40,700 nt of DNA from DAOQAU01 sp035354275. GTDB taxonomy: Bacteria > Cyanobacteriota > Vampirovibrionia > Gastranaerophilales > Gastranaerophilaceae. Position 1 is the stretch's first letter. The number at the start of each line of letters is the position of its first letter. The notes below the pieces were generated by a model. It had not been told where the DNA came from. It did no database searches and saw only the letters and a list, made by a program, of their open reading frames with translations. The stretch covers positions 1 through 40,700 of the forward strand of contig DAOQAU010000009.1 of NCBI GenBank assembly GCA_035354275.1. Reading direction: 5' to 3'. This document shows positions 8,113-15,708 of this stretch, in pieces. Both the position numbers and the translations under genes were made by a program.

Positions 8113-9192
8113 TCATTTTTCATTTATAAGTTTATTCCAACGCTCAAAATCAGGTCTTTCGCAGCACATACAGTGAAGCCCGCCATGAATTTCTTTTAAG
8201 GTGCCTTCTAAAATAGTTTCTCCTATTTTATCCTTGCATTCGATGAATATTACATCTTTAATCTGTGGAACGGCATTTTTTAAGGCTTTTTCAAAAATTT
8301 TATTAAGATTAATTCCTTCTTTTTTAAACAAAGTGCTTCCGCCTGTTATATAAATAAGGCTTCCGTCAGGATTTTGGTGCACAATAGCGTTCATAAAATT
8401 CAAATTGTTTTCGCCCAGGATTCCGGGAACTTTTATTGTGTTAAGCCCATGTTCTTCAATTTCTTTGATAATTTGTTTTGTTTCTTTATATCGTTCAATA
8501 TTTTGATATTTTTTTCTGTGATTATACATTTTTAAAATTTTATTTTTCAGTTTTTTATTTCTTTTAACCTCAGGTTCTTTCATTAAAAGATTTAAAAGCA
8601 TGTCTTCGTCAGCGACCAAAACATCAGGGAAAATAAGTGGTCTTACAGTCATATCAATGTGAAAATCTGACTGATGAATTTTTAAAATATTTCCCTTTTT
8701 AATCTCAAAATCTTTTGATATGGTTCTTCCGTCTTTATTAAAAAGGGATTTTTCTCCAAGCAGCATAAAAGTTTCACCGTCATTTTTTTTACCTATAAAG
8801 AAGTTTCCGCCAGCAAAGTCTGAAGAGATTTGTTTACAATTCAATCCAAGAAATTCGGATAATTCCAAAAGAGCTTTTTCGGCGTTTAAAAATAAAGAGC
8901 CTACAGTTCCGGATTCCAAAAATACTTTGTAATCTTGAGACCATGGTTTTAATCGGGTATTTATGTAATTATTAGGTTTAGCTTTATTCAGATTGACAAT
9001 TTCGTTATCAGTTTGCAAAATAATGTCAAAATAATTTGAACATTTTTGTTGCAACTCTTGTGCTACACCGTCAACTTCTGCTACAGGATGAATGTGGATT
9101 TCTTTAATCGGGCATGCGAAATAACCGCTAAAGCTTTGTTGAGAAAATGTTTTAGATTGGGTTTTATATTGTGATGATAAGTTGATTTGCAT
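8113..9192 (-). CDS. Pentein-fold (agmatine / protein-arginine deiminase-like) protein
   Basis: 359 residues. Three motifs occur in the order and spacing of guanidino-group-modifying enzymes: FAGGNFF (GGN 128-130), FHIDMTVRPL (His178-x-Asp180) and HGGLHCMCCERP (candidate nucleophile Cys341). Agmatine deiminases and PADs use an acidic residue, His and Cys at the same places. The family assignment is by motif only; the sequence is otherwise divergent and the substrate unknown. The N-terminus has SFSGYF near residue 20 instead of a signal peptide. It lies upstream of the nucleotidase gene on the same strand, with a 97-nt gap. Confidence 0.62.
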   Translation of the reverse strand: MQINLSSQYKTQSKTFSQQSFSGYFACPIKEIHIHPVAEVDGVAQELQQKCSNYFDIILQTDNEIVNLNKAKPNNYINTRLKPWSQDYKVFLESGTVGSLFLNAEKALLELSEFLGLNCKQISSDFAGGNFFIGKKNDGETFMLLGEKSLFNKDGRTISKDFEIKKGNILKIHQSDFHIDMTVRPLIFPDVLVADEDMLLNLLMKEPEVKRNKKLKNKILKMYNHRKKYQNIERYKETKQIIKEIEEHGLNTIKVPGILGENNLNFMNAIVHQNPDGSLIYITGGSTLFKKEGINLNKIFEKALKNAVPQIKDVIFIECKDKIGETILEGTLKEIHGGLHCMCCERPDFERWNKLINEK

Positions 9193-9251
9193 ATTGAATA
9201 TCTACCTTTTTGTTTTATAAAAACAGGTAAATATTTTTTTTGCTATCGAGC

Positions 9252-9435
9252 TTGCGGAAAAATTAAAATTTTTCTCGCAATCTCCCTTGTTTTGGATTAT
9301 TCGGGGTGTGGCGAAAGTGTGGTTTCGCCACACCTTACGAGTTTCGCTTCGCTCACTCTACCGAAAATCCGCTGTCCGGCTTACACCCATACCGCCGGCT
9401 ATCTCGCAGCCGGTATGGGTGTAGCACTTCTCAGG
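9252..9435. repeat. Intergenic region made of consecutive palindromes
   Basis: In the 316-bp gap between two genes I see several hairpins and no gene. Arms are 9252-9264 with 9267-9280; GGTGTGGCGAAA (9305-9316) with TTTCGCCACACC (9323-9334), a perfect 12-bp stem; and TACACCCATACCG (from 9382) with CGGTATGGGTGTA (to 9423). It is more GC-rich than its surroundings and looks like a nest of mobile palindromic repeats. Confidence 0.7.
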
Positions 9436-9508
9436 TCGGATTTGAAAAATTAAGAAAAATTGTCATTTTTCAAATTTTTCCGCATCCTCATCAATGCAGG
9501 GAATAATT

Positions 9509-10177
9509 TTAATATTCAAATTTATATTGAAGATTTTCTATTGAATAAATACAGGGCGGAACTTCTTTTTTGTGATAATCTCCTGCTTCCATTGCATAAG
9601 AAGGCATGTCATAGCCGACACTGTAGAGAATTGTGCCTATGCGTTTTTTCATATAATAATTTCTGTTATGTTTCAGAAGGGATTTTGTTTCTCTTACTTT
9701 TTCTATATTTTGCCCAAATTCAGAGTTTATTCTTGCAGAATCTTCGGGGCTTATTTTTTGCCAGTAATCGTAAGTCAAAAGCATGTTTTCTTCATCCAGG
9801 GCAAGTGCAAATAAAAGAATTGTGTTATAAATAGTTTCAGGGTCGTTTGTCCTGTTTTTTAATGCTGCAAATGCATATTTTTGGGCTTTTTCAAAGTCTT
9901 TTTTATTTTGAGTTTGAGAATATCTGGTTGTATAGTATTTTACTATTAACCCCAAAGCCTGATTGTCAAGCACTTTTATTTCATCTTTCGGTACGATTCC
10001 CTTTTTGTTTGTTCGATAAACGCACATAGCATAATCTTTGAAAAGTTCGCTGTCTTTTCTTGCTTCAGCCTGCCTGCTTATCTCAAAACACTTATCAAGG
10101 CGTGTTTTTTTTGTCCCTTGAGCAAAAGCCGGAAGCGTAAGTGAAATAATAACCAATAAAACTAAAATCTTTTTCAT
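9509..10177 (-). CDS. Secreted protein of unknown function, helical
   Basis: 222 residues from the start chosen at 10177, where a good signal peptide begins (MKKILVLLVIISLTLPAFAQG) and GAGGG lies 5 nt upstream. An in-frame ATG 57 nt further up would bury the signal peptide. The mature part is alternating helical segments rich in K, E and Y (for example YAFAALKNRTNDPETIYNTI), compatible with TPR-like helices, but no confident repeat can be drawn. Probably periplasmic. I do not recognise the family. Confidence 0.8.
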   Translation of the reverse strand: MKKILVLLVIISLTLPAFAQGTKKTRLDKCFEISRQAEARKDSELFKDYAMCVYRTNKKGIVPKDEIKVLDNQALGLIVKYYTTRYSQTQNKKDFEKAQKYAFAALKNRTNDPETIYNTILLFALALDEENMLLTYDYWQKISPEDSARINSEFGQNIEKVRETKSLLKHNRNYYMKKRIGTILYSVGYDMPSYAMEAGDYHKKEVPPCIYSIENLQYKFEY

Positions 10178-10256
10178 AAGCCCTCTTTTACAAATATTAT
10201 ACATTAATTTGCAATTTTTGTCTAAAGCATACAAAAATTCGCGCCGAATTTGACTT

Positions 10257-10670
10257 TTATTCGCCCATAACCTTTACAATAACTCTTTTTTTGCGTTGTC
10301 CGTCAAATTCGGCATAATAAATCTGCTGCCATGGTCCGAAATCAAGCTGACCTTTTGTAATAGGGACAATTACCTCATGCCCGATTAAAAGGCTTTTAAG
10401 ATGGCTGTCGCCGTTGGTTTCGCCTGTGCGGTGGTGATTGTAATTTATGTTGAAGGGAGCAATTTCTTCAAGCCACTTGTCGATGTCAGAAATTAAGCCG
10501 CTTTCTGCGTCATTAACATAAATTCCCGCTGTTATGTGCATCGCAGAAACAAGCACCATGCCTTCTTGTACCCCGCTTTGCGTCACAATATCCTGCACCT
10601 GGTCTTTAATATTTTTGTACTCTCTGTGTTTTTCGGTGTTAAACCACAAATATTCTGTTTTGAATTTCAT
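10257..10670 (-). CDS. yjbQ: YjbQ family protein (UPF0047)
   Basis: 137 residues, family length. Characteristic blocks are SAMHITAGIYVNDAE, HHRTGETNGDSHLKSLLIGHE and GQLDFGPWQQIYYAEFDG. The conserved His/Asp cluster is thought to support weak thiamine-phosphate synthase activity in some members; the real role is unsettled. Cytoplasmic. It lies upstream of the secreted protein on the same strand, 79 nt before that gene's start. Confidence 0.92.
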   Translation of the reverse strand: MKFKTEYLWFNTEKHREYKNIKDQVQDIVTQSGVQEGMVLVSAMHITAGIYVNDAESGLISDIDKWLEEIAPFNINYNHHRTGETNGDSHLKSLLIGHEVIVPITKGQLDFGPWQQIYYAEFDGQRKKRVIVKVMGE

Positions 10671-10715
10671 ACAATATACTCCTTTTTTAACAATTATAAC
10701 ATGTCATTTTATAGC

Positions 10716-10743
10716 AGGAAATAGGAAATAAGAAATAGATAGT
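10716..10743. repeat. Heptamer array (AGGAAAT type)
   Basis: Four 7-bp units: AGGAAAT, AGGAAAT, AAGAAAT, AGATAGT, 46 nt upstream of the yjbQ start. One of a family of such arrays in this window. Confidence 0.7.
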
Positions 10744-10750
10744 AGCACCC

Positions 10751-10835
10751 CGCGTCGTTGCGAGGCTTTAGCCGAAGCAATCCAAAAAACATTATTTTAA
10801 ATTTTTTCTTAGCCGCTTTTGGTGGCAAAAGCGGC
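10751..10835. repeat. Dispersed palindromic repeat, copy A
   Basis: It begins CGCGTCGTTGCGAGG, runs through GCAATCCAAAAAA and an AT-rich stretch, and ends in GCCGCTTTTG (10812-10821) paired with CAAAAGCGGC (10826-10835). The order up to AGCCGCTTTTGG recurs at 18352-18432 in the same orientation. The GTCGTTGCGAGG...GCAATCC core is a motif seen in intergenic repeats of many bacteria. Confidence 0.75.
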
Positions 10836-10863
10836 GCAAAAGCCACGACCTGATCTACATTCA

Positions 10864-10988
10864 TTAACTGACACTAAGCTCAACTCAAGCTCGCGAACTC
10901 GCTACATTTTTTTGTTATCCGTAAATATTAGCTAAAAATCCGCTCAAACACACTCGCTTTAAAATTGTTTCGCTAAGTGTCAGTTATT
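10864..10988. repeat. Inverted-repeat-bounded intergenic element
   Basis: AACTGACACTAAGC near the left end is matched, with one mismatch, by the reverse complement GCTAAGTGTCAGTT at the right end. The interior has no ORF of note. It lies between repeat copies in the 461-bp gap 10671-11131, which contains only repeats. Confidence 0.5.
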
Positions 10989-11021
10989 CACTCCGATATG
11001 GTCGGGGAAAAACCGATATTC

Positions 11022-11071
11022 CGTCGTTGCGAGGAGTGAGACGTTAGCCGAACGACGCGGCAATCCAAAAA
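11022..11071. repeat. Dispersed palindromic repeat, short copy
   Basis: CGTCGTTGCGAGGAG at the left and AACGACGCGGCAATCC at the right form an imperfect palindrome and match the core of the copies at 10751 and 18352. Confidence 0.7.
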
Positions 11072-11131
11072 CGGCGGGATAATAATCCCACCATGCTCGC
11101 TTGACCTATTTCACTTAAAATAGTTTAAAAA

Positions 11132-11662
11132 TTATTTATGACGACTTTTCATTTGTTTACAAACATCCTCAGTTAAATTTGAATTTGAGCAATATAAAAC
11201 AACCGAACCCCAATTACTCATTTTACTTCCAAGGACAAATTTTTTGAATTTTATATAATCACTTAGGGTTTGTTCAGCTTTTTCATAAATAAATTTTCTT
11301 CTTAAATCTGTAACAAATACTTTATCAACCATTTTAAGTGATGTATACATATTTGTATCTTTAGCAAAAATCAATCTCATTGAATAATCAACATTGCCAC
11401 CAAATAATCCTCTTGAAATACTATCGTCTAAATCTAACCAATCAGGAACAATATCCCCAGTTTGAACACAAACAATTTTATTGAATTTTCCCTTATATTC
11501 ACAATATATATCGTCTCCATTTATTGGTAGAGTCATTATATATAGCCTTAGCAAAAATCCAACAGTTAGTAATATAGCTAATGTTATTAAAGAAATTTTT
11601 ATAACATTTTTCCAATTTCGTTGAGGTTTATTTTCTAATACATTAATTTCTTGCTCTTCCAT
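11132..11662 (-). CDS. Uncharacterised single-pass membrane protein
   Basis: 176 residues: a short charged N-terminus, one transmembrane helix at about 19-43 (VIKISLITLAILLTVGFLL), then an outside domain with four cysteines in two pairs (CEYKGKFNKIVC and CSNSNLTEDVC) that could form disulfides. No family recognised. It lies between repeat-rich DNA and the tRNA genes, and its AT content is higher than that of neighbouring housekeeping genes, so it may be an accessory gene. Confidence 0.75.
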   Translation of the reverse strand: MEEQEINVLENKPQRNWKNVIKISLITLAILLTVGFLLRLYIMTLPINGDDIYCEYKGKFNKIVCVQTGDIVPDWLDLDDSISRGLFGGNVDYSMRLIFAKDTNMYTSLKMVDKVFVTDLRRKFIYEKAEQTLSDYIKFKKFVLGSKMSNWGSVVLYCSNSNLTEDVCKQMKSRHK

Positions 11663-11799
11663 TATAATTAATCCTTATGTTAAATTATGCTTATTAGTAA
11701 ACAAAATGTGATAAACTTGTAAAAAGATACGATTTTCGGTGAAAAATAAATACATTTTTCCTTGAATTTATAGTAACACTAAATTTTTCAAAAGCAATA

Positions 11800-11832
11800 A
11801 AAAAAGAGGGTTCTCTCTGAACTCTCTTTTTT
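11800..11832 (-). terminator. Intrinsic terminator after tRNA-Val
   Basis: On the minus strand a 14-bp stem (11819-11832 with 11800-11813, one mismatch) is followed by a T run. It begins 2 nt after the CCA end of tRNA-Val. Confidence 0.85.
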
Positions 11833-11833
11833 A

Positions 11834-11908
11834 TGGTGGGCTGTACTGGATTTGAACCAGTGACCCCTTGCGTGTCGAGCAAGTGCGCTACCACTGCGCC
11901 AACAGCCC
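11834..11908 (-). tRNA. tRNA-Val(GAC), CCA encoded
   Basis: A full cloverleaf can be drawn: acceptor GGGCTGT/ACAGCCC, D-stem GCGC/GCGC, anticodon stem CTTGC/GCAAG, T-stem ACTGG/CCAGT with loop TTCAAAT, discriminator A and encoded CCA. The 7-base anticodon loop is TCGACAC, giving GAC (valine). Position 33 is C instead of the nearly universal U. 72 nt without CCA. Confidence 0.88.
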
Positions 11909-11927
11909 ATGTTTATTGTTATAATTT

Positions 11928-12020
11928 ATTTGAACCAGTTTTGTCTATTTTTACTGCGCTACCTTCCTCTCACAAAACCTGACATTTAGTCAGCTTTTGT
12001 TCGGCAGAGTGCCAACAGCC
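11928..12020 (-). pseudogene. Decayed tRNA-Val-like remnant
   Basis: Upstream of the intact tRNA-Val (in its transcription direction) three pieces reappear in tRNA order: ATTTGAACCAGT (T arm), TGCGCTACC (D arm) and GCCAACAGCCC (5' acceptor). They are separated by unrelated sequence, including a small CTGAC/GTCAG hairpin. It cannot fold as a tRNA and looks like an old duplicate broken by insertions. Confidence 0.5.
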
Positions 12021-12101
12021 CTTTCAATAGTGAGTAGTAAGAGATGAAAAGTGAAAAGAAAACTATTCGACTTTTCAACTAAAATAACCTTTCAGCTATT
12101 T

Positions 12102-12179
12102 TAAACTTAAAAATATCACGATCTTCTTTGTTGGGCTGGCAAGCCCAACCTACTTTATGAATCTTTGTTTTTAAGTTTA
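12102..12179. repeat. 78-bp inverted-repeat element between the tRNAs
   Basis: Perfect 12-bp terminal inverted repeats TAAACTTAAAAA (12102-12113) and TTTTTAAGTTTA (12168-12179) enclose a second hairpin, GTTGGGCT (12130-12137) with AGCCCAAC (12142-12149). No coding potential. It could be a miniature element or a structured RNA segment. Confidence 0.6.
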
Positions 12180-12184
12180 GAATA

Positions 12185-12255
12185 AGGAGACACCCGGATT
12201 TGAACCGGGGATAAGAGCTTTGCAGGCTCCTGCCTTACCACTTGGCCATGTCTCC
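12185..12255 (-). tRNA. tRNA-Cys(GCA), CCA not encoded
   Basis: 71-nt cloverleaf: acceptor GGAGACA/TGTCTCC, D arm GGCCAAGTGGTAAGGC, anticodon arm GGAGC-CTGCAAA-GCTCT with anticodon GCA, T-stem CCCGG/CCGGG with TTCAAAT, and discriminator T. U33 is present. The 3' end runs into TTATT, so CCA must be added by enzyme, unlike the tRNA-Val next door. Confidence 0.93.
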
Positions 12256-12312
12256 ATACATTTTGTTAATTATTAACTTTTCAAAAACGGCTCCGCTCAA
12301 ACCGTCCTGCTT

Positions 12313-12412
12313 TGAGGCAAAGCCTCAAACTCTGCCGGTTTTCGACTCCACTCGATGACTACGTCATCTCGCTTGCCTCTAGCCTCGCCGGCGGGCACTT
12401 GGCCATGTCTCC
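12313..12412. repeat. Hairpin cluster ending in a tRNA-Cys 5' fragment
   Basis: TTTGAGGC/GCCTCAAA (12313-12331) and GATGAC/GTCATC (12354-12368) are perfect hairpins. The 17 bases at 12396-12412 (CACTTGGCCATGTCTCC) are identical to the 5' end of the tRNA-Cys gene. The stretch is GC-richer than its surroundings. With 12256-12312 it forms part of the gene-free gap 12256-12825. Confidence 0.6.
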
Positions 12413-12503
12413 CTAATGTTTTTATATCGTATTCAATACATGCTTGATTGTCAAGTAAACAACAGGTTATAAGGTTGGTCTGCAGAGTAGAATAGTTTTT
12501 AGT

Positions 12504-12655
12504 TTTTTGGATTGCTTCGTCGCTCCGTGTCTCGCAATGACGTAAGCGGCGGAAGCATTAAATCCAGAAACATTTACCCCCTCGCAACGACAAAAAAAGA
12601 TGCATAAATGCACCCTACTAAATGAGATTCTTCGGCTTTGCCTCAGAATGACGTG
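12504..12655. repeat. Dispersed repeats in inverted orientation
   Basis: TTTTTTGGATTGCTTCGTCG...TCTCGCAATGACG (12504-12544) is a reverse-oriented copy of the GTCATTGCGAGG...GCAATCC repeat. Next come CTCGCAACGAC and GAGATTCTTCGG...CAGAATGACG (about 12626-12653), another common intergenic repeat pattern. No ORF of note. Confidence 0.6.
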
Positions 12656-12671
12656 AATTAATTATAAATGA

Positions 12672-12719
12672 ACTTATTCACCTATTCACTTATTCACTTA
12701 TTTACTTATTTGCCTATTT
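12672..12719. repeat. Octamer array (ACTTATTC type)
   Basis: Six 8-bp units in a row: ACTTATTC, ACCTATTC, ACTTATTC, ACTTATTT, ACTTATTT, GCCTATTT, in the leader region of nrdJ. Confidence 0.8.
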
Positions 12720-12825
12720 ATTCACCTTTTGTCCCTTTCGTTACGTTTTCTTAAACATGTTCCCATGCCCTGTTCTTTTAGTGTAAAATGGATAAACTAG
12801 GAATTTTTAGGTCATGGAGGTTAAT

Positions 12826-14802
12826 GTGAGTCTAGAGTTGGGAGAAAAAGTGAACGACAAGTTAAAATTATCGGAAAATGCCGTTAAAGTTTTAGAAAAA
12901 AGATATTTAAAAAGGGATAAAGAAGGCAAATGCGTTGAAACACCCGCGGATATGTTTAACCGCGTGGCTTCAAGTATCGCAAATGCCGAGCTTAAATACG
13001 GAAAATCTCAGGCTGAAGCCGATAGTCTTTCTAAAAAATTCTATGAAGCAATCACAAACCTTTATTTCATGCCAAATTCACCGACTTTAATGAATGCAGG
13101 GCGCGAACTGGGACAGCTTTCTGCTTGTTTTGTTCTTCCTGTCGAAGACTCATTAGAAGGAATATTCGAAACAATCAAAAACACAGCCCTTATTCACAAA
13201 AGTGGCGGCGGAACAGGGTTTTCATTCTCTCGATTAAGACCTAAAAATGACGTTGTGCGCTCAACTATGGGCGTATCTTCAGGTCCGGTTTCTTTTATGG
13301 AAGTCTTTAACGCAGCAACCGAAGCCGTCAAACAAGGCGGGACAAGACGCGGGGCTAACATGGGCATCTTAAGAGTTGACCACCCCGATATTATCGAATT
13401 CATCCACTGCAAAAACGATAACAACAAATTAAACAATTTCAATATCTCTGTTGCAATAACAGATGAATTTATGAACGCACTTAAAAATAATCAGGATTAT
13501 AATTTGTATCACCCCAAATCAAAGCAAGCAGTGGGAAAACTCAGTGCAAAACAAGTTTTTGATCTGATAGTTGACGGTGCTTGGAGAAACGGCGAGCCCG
13601 GAATTGTATTTATCGACAAAATGAATGATGATAATCCGACTCCGCTTGTGGGCGATATCGAATCCACAAATCCTTGCGGGGAAGTGCCTTTGCTGGCTTA
13701 TGAAGCCTGCAATTTAGGTTCAATCAATCTGGGTTTAATGCTGAAAGAAACCTCAAACGGCTTGGATGTTGACTGGAATAAGCTTGAAGAAATCACAAAA
13801 CTTTCAATCCATTTTCTCGACAACGTAATTACCATAAACAATTATCCGCTTCCTATCATCGGCGAAATGGTTCAAAACAACCGCAAAATAGGGCTTGGTG
13901 TTATGGGATGGGCTGATATGCTTATGAAGTTGGGGCTTTCTTACAGTTCAAAAGAAGGTACTGATTTAGCTTATAAAGTAATGGAATTTATCGATTACCA
14001 TTCAAAAATTGAATCTTTGGAACTTGCAAAATCGCGCGGTGCTTTTAACAACTTTAAAGGAAGCGTTTACGAAAGAGGCAACTTCCTTTCCAACAAATAC
14101 AAAGGCAAATCAGCAGGCATGATTTCCGATGAAATGTGGGCAGACCTTGACGCTAAAATCAAACAGTTTGGCATAAGAAATGCCACTACAACATGTATTG
14201 CACCCACCGGTACAATTTCTATGATAGCAGCAGCCTCGGGCGGCGTTGAGCCTCTGTTCGGGCTTGTGTTTTTAAGAAATGTCATGGACGGAACAGAAAT
14301 GCTTGAAATTAATCCTGTTTTTGAAAAATACGCAAAAGAAAACGGGTTTTACTCGGAAAATCTTATGAAAGAAATTTCCAAAGACGGTTCTGTAGCTCAT
14401 GTTAACAATGTTCCGCAAAAGGCAAAACAGATTTTTGTAACGGCACATGATGTAACGCCGGAATGGCATGTTCTTATGCAGGCAGCATTCCAACTTCATA
14501 CCGACAACGCTGTTTCTAAAACAATTAACTTTGAAGAACATGCTACAAGAGAAGATATAGAAAAAGCCTACATTCTGGCGTTTGAAAATAATTTAAAGGG
14601 AATTACCGTTTACAGAAATAACAGCAGAACTTTCCAGCCTATGAATTTGGATGCTAAAAAAACACCGCAAATTGAAATTAAACCCATTGACGAACCTACA
14701 GGTGAACTTAAAACCGTAGTTTGTCCTGAGTGCGGAAATTCTATTGAAATGGCAGAAGGCTGTTTTATTTGCTTAAACTGCGGATACTCCGGCTGTTCGT
14801 AA
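12826..14802 (+). CDS. nrdJ: Adenosylcobalamin-dependent ribonucleotide reductase (class II)
   Basis: About 658 residues. It reduces ribonucleotides to deoxyribonucleotides using a B12-generated radical, with no oxygen requirement. Seen (numbered from this start): the disulfide pair C101 (SACFVLP) and C295 (EACNLGS), the thiyl-radical C284 in NPCGE with N282 and E286, and a C-terminal zinc-ribbon-like tail CPECGNSIE...CLNCGYSGC. GTG at 12826 is chosen because GGAGG lies 5 nt upstream; the ATG at 12814 has no well-spaced ribosome site, and a GTG at 12850 is another option. cobO, which makes the cofactor form, lies 0.9 kb downstream. I see no cobalamin riboswitch in the leader. Confidence 0.95.
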   Translation: MSLELGEKVNDKLKLSENAVKVLEKRYLKRDKEGKCVETPADMFNRVASSIANAELKYGKSQAEADSLSKKFYEAITNLYFMPNSPTLMNAGRELGQLSACFVLPVEDSLEGIFETIKNTALIHKSGGGTGFSFSRLRPKNDVVRSTMGVSSGPVSFMEVFNAATEAVKQGGTRRGANMGILRVDHPDIIEFIHCKNDNNKLNNFNISVAITDEFMNALKNNQDYNLYHPKSKQAVGKLSAKQVFDLIVDGAWRNGEPGIVFIDKMNDDNPTPLVGDIESTNPCGEVPLLAYEACNLGSINLGLMLKETSNGLDVDWNKLEEITKLSIHFLDNVITINNYPLPIIGEMVQNNRKIGLGVMGWADMLMKLGLSYSSKEGTDLAYKVMEFIDYHSKIESLELAKSRGAFNNFKGSVYERGNFLSNKYKGKSAGMISDEMWADLDAKIKQFGIRNATTTCIAPTGTISMIAAASGGVEPLFGLVFLRNVMDGTEMLEINPVFEKYAKENGFYSENLMKEISKDGSVAHVNNVPQKAKQIFVTAHDVTPEWHVLMQAAFQLHTDNAVSKTINFEEHATREDIEKAYILAFENNLKGITVYRNNSRTFQPMNLDAKKTPQIEIKPIDEPTGELKTVVCPECGNSIEMAEGCFICLNCGYSGCS

Positions 14803-14805
14803 AAA

Positions 14806-14833
14806 GTGAAGGGTGAAGAGTGAAGGGTGAAGA
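14806..14833 (+). repeat. Heptamer array that forms the start of the next gene
   Basis: Four units GTGAAGG, GTGAAGA, GTGAAGG, GTGAAGA begin 3 nt after the nrdJ stop. The third unit supplies the GTG start of the glycosyltransferase, and the earlier units supply its only purine-rich ribosome-binding sequence. Confidence 0.75.
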
Positions 14834-15659
14834 GAAAATAACAATCATCACCGCAAGTTATAATTATGCCCGATATATTGAAGAGGCAATTAATTCGGTT
14901 TTCGCTCAAACTTACGATAACTGGGAATTGATTATTGTCGATGACGGCTCAACGGACAATTCTGTCGAAATTATTAAAAAATATTGTCAAAAAGATGACA
15001 GGATTAAGCTTTTTCAGCACGAAAACGGGCAAAACAGAGGGCTTAAAGAAACAATTTTGCTCGGGCTTGAAAACGCAACTGGTGATTGGGTTGCGTTTTT
15101 GGAAAGCGATGACGTTTTCAAGCCCGATAATCTCTTGAAAAAAATCGAAGTAATCAAAAACAATCCTGATACAAATTTTATTTTTAATTCTGTAGAATTT
15201 ATCGGAAAAGAAAACATGCCCCAATACAGAATAAAAGATTTTGAAAAAACGCAAGAAAAACTTTCAAAAATGATTTTTCCAAAAAATCTGTTTTTTGATT
15301 TTATGCAAAAAAATCTTATATTTACTTTTTCAACAGTTGCAGTTAAAACAGAGGTGCTTAAAAATGTCGATTTTAAATCACCTTGTGATGTTTTTCTCGA
15401 CTGGTGGCTTTGGATTCACTTGGCTTACAGAAATGAATTTTATTACATAAATGAAGAATTAACTCAATGGCGAATTCATCCCGAAAGTTACATAAAAAAA
15501 TCAAAAAAGCCTATTTTGTTTCAGCTTGATATCTACGGGGATATTTACAAAAAGAATAAGAGTGATTTAAAAGTTCTTGCATTTATTTTTGCATCAGTTC
15601 CAGAGTTAATTTTGACAAAGGCAAAAGGTTTTGTTCTAAAAACTTTGCAAGGAAAATAA
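14820..15659 (+). CDS. Family 2 glycosyltransferase
   Basis: 279 residues, GT-A fold. The N-terminus shows IITASYNYARYIEEAINSV, then WELIIVDDGSTDNS (nucleotide-sugar binding) and FLESDD (the DxD-like metal site, around residue 95-100), typical of GT2 enzymes. The C-terminal part is divergent and ends in a hydrophobic helix, compatible with loose membrane association. Donor and acceptor sugars cannot be read; surface polysaccharide or protein glycosylation is likely. It follows nrdJ by 17 nt across a repeat array. The first residues (MKGEEK) are encoded by repeat units. Confidence 0.88.
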   Translation: MKGEEKITIITASYNYARYIEEAINSVFAQTYDNWELIIVDDGSTDNSVEIIKKYCQKDDRIKLFQHENGQNRGLKETILLGLENATGDWVAFLESDDVFKPDNLLKKIEVIKNNPDTNFIFNSVEFIGKENMPQYRIKDFEKTQEKLSKMIFPKNLFFDFMQKNLIFTFSTVAVKTEVLKNVDFKSPCDVFLDWWLWIHLAYRNEFYYINEELTQWRIHPESYIKKSKKPILFQLDIYGDIYKKNKSDLKVLAFIFASVPELILTKAKGFVLKTLQGK

Positions 15660-15708
15660 GCATAAATTATGCTTATTAAAACTTCTCTCTTTAGTCCCCA
15701 ATCTAATA

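Noticed and set aside
8113..9192. Kinase or nucleotidyltransferase assignment for the 359-residue protein
   Set aside because: No P-loop or nucleotidyltransferase motif is present, while GGN, HxD and HC fit a pentein enzyme.
11694..11894. 66-residue minus-strand ORF
   Set aside because: It overlaps the tRNA-Val gene and its terminator; the peptide is tRNA sequence translated.
12672..12719. CRISPR array
   Set aside because: The units are 8 bp with no spacers, and no cas genes are present in the window.
12256..12825. Cobalamin riboswitch before nrdJ
   Set aside because: The leader is filled by a tRNA fragment, dispersed repeats and an octamer array; I see no B12-box-like element.
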